Shown: one piece after another, positions 6,101-6,468 of the stretch
How the letters are laid out: every line of letters starts with the position of its first letter
Position numbering within the stretch: position 1 is the first letter of the stretch
From: an uncultured Christensenella sp.
GTDB taxonomy: Bacteria > Bacillota > Clostridia > Christensenellales > UBA1242
DNA length: 6,468 nt
Reading direction: 5' to 3'
Assembly (NCBI GenBank): GCA_949293925.1
Contig: CASFFI010000051.1
Span: 1 to 6,468, forward strand
Notes under the pieces: model-generated
The model's input: the letters and a program-made list of their open reading frames with translations, nothing else
What the model was told of the DNA's origin: nothing
The model's database searches: none
Position numbers and translations under genes: made by a program

Positions 6101-6468
6101 TTGAAATGTATTTGGGTTGGGTTGCTAAAGCACTCGATTGGAAAGTTGCTACTCCTAGTTTCGACAGTGCGACAGAAGAAGAAATTAGAATATTGTTAAA
6201 AGAAAATGGTCTTCCTGAAGATGGTAAAATGCAATTATACGATGGAAGAACAGGTCTTCCTTTCGAAAATAAATGTAATGTCGGTATAATGTATATGTTA
6301 AAACTTCATCATATGGTTGAAGAAAAAGTTCACGCTAGAGGTATTGGTCCTTACGCTTTGATTACTCAACAACCTTTAAGTGGTAAATCTCAAAATGGTG
6401 GTCAAAGATTTGGTGAAATGGAAGTGTGGGCTCTTGAAGCGTATGGTGCTAGTAGATTGTTACAAGAA
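3148..6468 (+). CDS. rpoB: DNA-directed RNA polymerase subunit beta (3' end outside window)
   Basis: The open frame runs 1107 codons to the window edge and encodes the RNA polymerase beta subunit, which forms half of the active-site cleft. Landmarks in order: ERVIVSQL (137-144); RPGE (246-249); VGRY (275-278); the rifampicin region SQLSALMDQTNP...THKRRLSSFGPGG (488-516); THYGRICPVETPEG followed by QPIGLM (to 551); NMQRQAV (663-669); AFMNWEGYNYEDA with acidic E785-D786, equivalent to E. coli E813-D814; GDKLAGRYGNKG with K937 and K945, equivalent to E. coli K1065 and K1073; and QRFGEMEVWALEAYGA near the edge. Only 151 residues separate D786 from K937, so the proteobacterial insertion is absent. 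ATG 3148 is preceded by AAGGAG at 5 bases; an in-frame ATG at 3160 is less well placed. Oddities are Ala492, Leu493, Phe512, Pro547 and Met551 in the rifampicin pocket, and QPLSGKSQNGG where QPLGGKAQFGG is usual. The C-terminal clamp end is missing, and rpoC would be expected next. rplJ-rplL do not precede it. Confidence 0.98.
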   Translation, partial: MNSSMLKVENVMFGNKAKRVSFAKTKVPYEIPHLMDMQKNSYELFLKEYLGEVLQEFNPIIDYSNKAELSFLDYHVELNPKYSWNECKRRQTSYTVPLKVNVRLLVKETGQVIDQEVFIGDVPYMNENGSFLFNGVERVIVSQLLKSPGIYFSGTMNKYGRMDYEGAIAPSHGMWITTEQTQGDMLRVIVERKYKMSLCTFLKCFGLTNEQLKDIYANHPFILNTIEKEPQETQEEALIEFARKTRPGEIPSPENTWAYIQDRIWNKQHYNFEKVGRYQTNKKLSLARRITGFVATDNIKSGRKVLVKAGEVISEEKAWLIQNSGINMVDITVNGKNIRVVGNARVDLKNYISVDPRTLGVTELVHYPVLQELMKQASNEEELCNLIKENARRLENFQVTVDDMLAVVSYHLNLIDGIGTTDERDHLANRRVACCGELLKQEFRKGMTKLQTQVRETLQSRDLTDITPAMVVNARYINKAFREFMSTSQLSALMDQTNPVSALTHKRRLSSFGPGGVKKERATAEVRDINPTHYGRICPVETPEGQPIGLMTSIATYARINEYGFLEAPYRKVIDHKVTDDIVFLMADEEPEHFIAQAKEPLTEQNGFVNKKVICRHNETSVSVSSDMVDLIDLSPRELLSVGASLIPFIEHCAGNRALMGSNMQRQAVPLIKTDSPIVGTGIEHKLAKDSGALILADGDGVVTYVSADYITVKYDNGDVINHVLTKFERSNEKTCFNQKPIVSKGERVKKGDVLADGAATQNGEMALGKNLTVAFMNWEGYNYEDAILISEKCVRDDVFTSISIQQVSTEARTTKLGDEEITRDIAGVGEDALRNLDENGIVRIGTEVQVGDILVGKVTPKGETDLTPEERLLRAIFGEKTKEVKNTSLKVKHGEEGVVVGVEILSRKNKDELDAGVNMMVRVYIAQKRVLQAGDKLAGRYGNKGVVSNILPIEDMPYMANGEPVDIVLNPMGIPSRMNPGQLLEMYLGWVAKALDWKVATPSFDSATEEEIRILLKENGLPEDGKMQLYDGRTGLPFENKCNVGIMYMLKLHHMVEEKVHARGIGPYALITQQPLSGKSQNGGQRFGEMEVWALEAYGASRLLQE

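Noticed and set aside
1074..6468. Use of a TGA-Trp genetic code
   Set aside because: Trp is written TGG throughout both genes and no in-frame TGA was found, so there is no evidence of recoding, although it is not excluded.

Overview
The window looks like the chromosome of a low-GC bacterium, most likely a Firmicutes/Bacillota or Mollicutes-like lineage, possibly uncultured. The grounds are a bacterial 5S rRNA 3' end, Shine-Dalgarno sites of the AAGGAG type, and an RpoB that resembles Bacillus/Clostridium RpoB and lacks the large insertion proteobacteria carry between the ED motif and the GDK motif. Base composition is strongly AT-rich: 10 of 60 G+C in one intergenic line I counted, 12 to 19 of 60 in the accessory gene, 23 of 60 in rpoB. 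All Trp codons I read are TGG and no in-frame TGA appears in either gene, so the genetic code cannot be decided here.

Layout, all on the + strand. (1) Bases 1-~54 are the 3' end of a 5S rRNA, so an rRNA operon ends here, followed at once by a hairpin-plus-T terminator (58-83). (2) Bases 84-997 are a very AT-rich gene desert. It holds a 20-bp tandem duplication overlapping a 12-bp inverted repeat, then three or four degenerate copies of a roughly 75-bp direct repeat. (3) A near-consensus promoter (998-1026) drives a single gene, 1074-2507 (477 aa, GTG start). Its middle third carries a residue pattern like the HopA1 family (type III effector HopA1; LxmY of class V lanthipeptide synthesis). A terminator follows at 2642-2681. 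(4) Bases 2682-3004 are a second AT-rich gap with short repeats. (5) A second near-consensus promoter (3005-3033) with a leader of about 108 nt precedes rpoB (3148 to the window end). rpoB is open at the right edge, with 1107 codons present.

The accessory gene is a self-contained unit, with its own promoter and terminator, placed between an rRNA operon and the RNA polymerase operon. It has no visible partner genes, so its job cannot be read from context. rpoB starts a transcription unit of its own and has no rplJ-rplL directly upstream. Its rifampicin pocket carries several substitutions at positions that are normally invariant, notably Ala at the position of E. coli Gln513.
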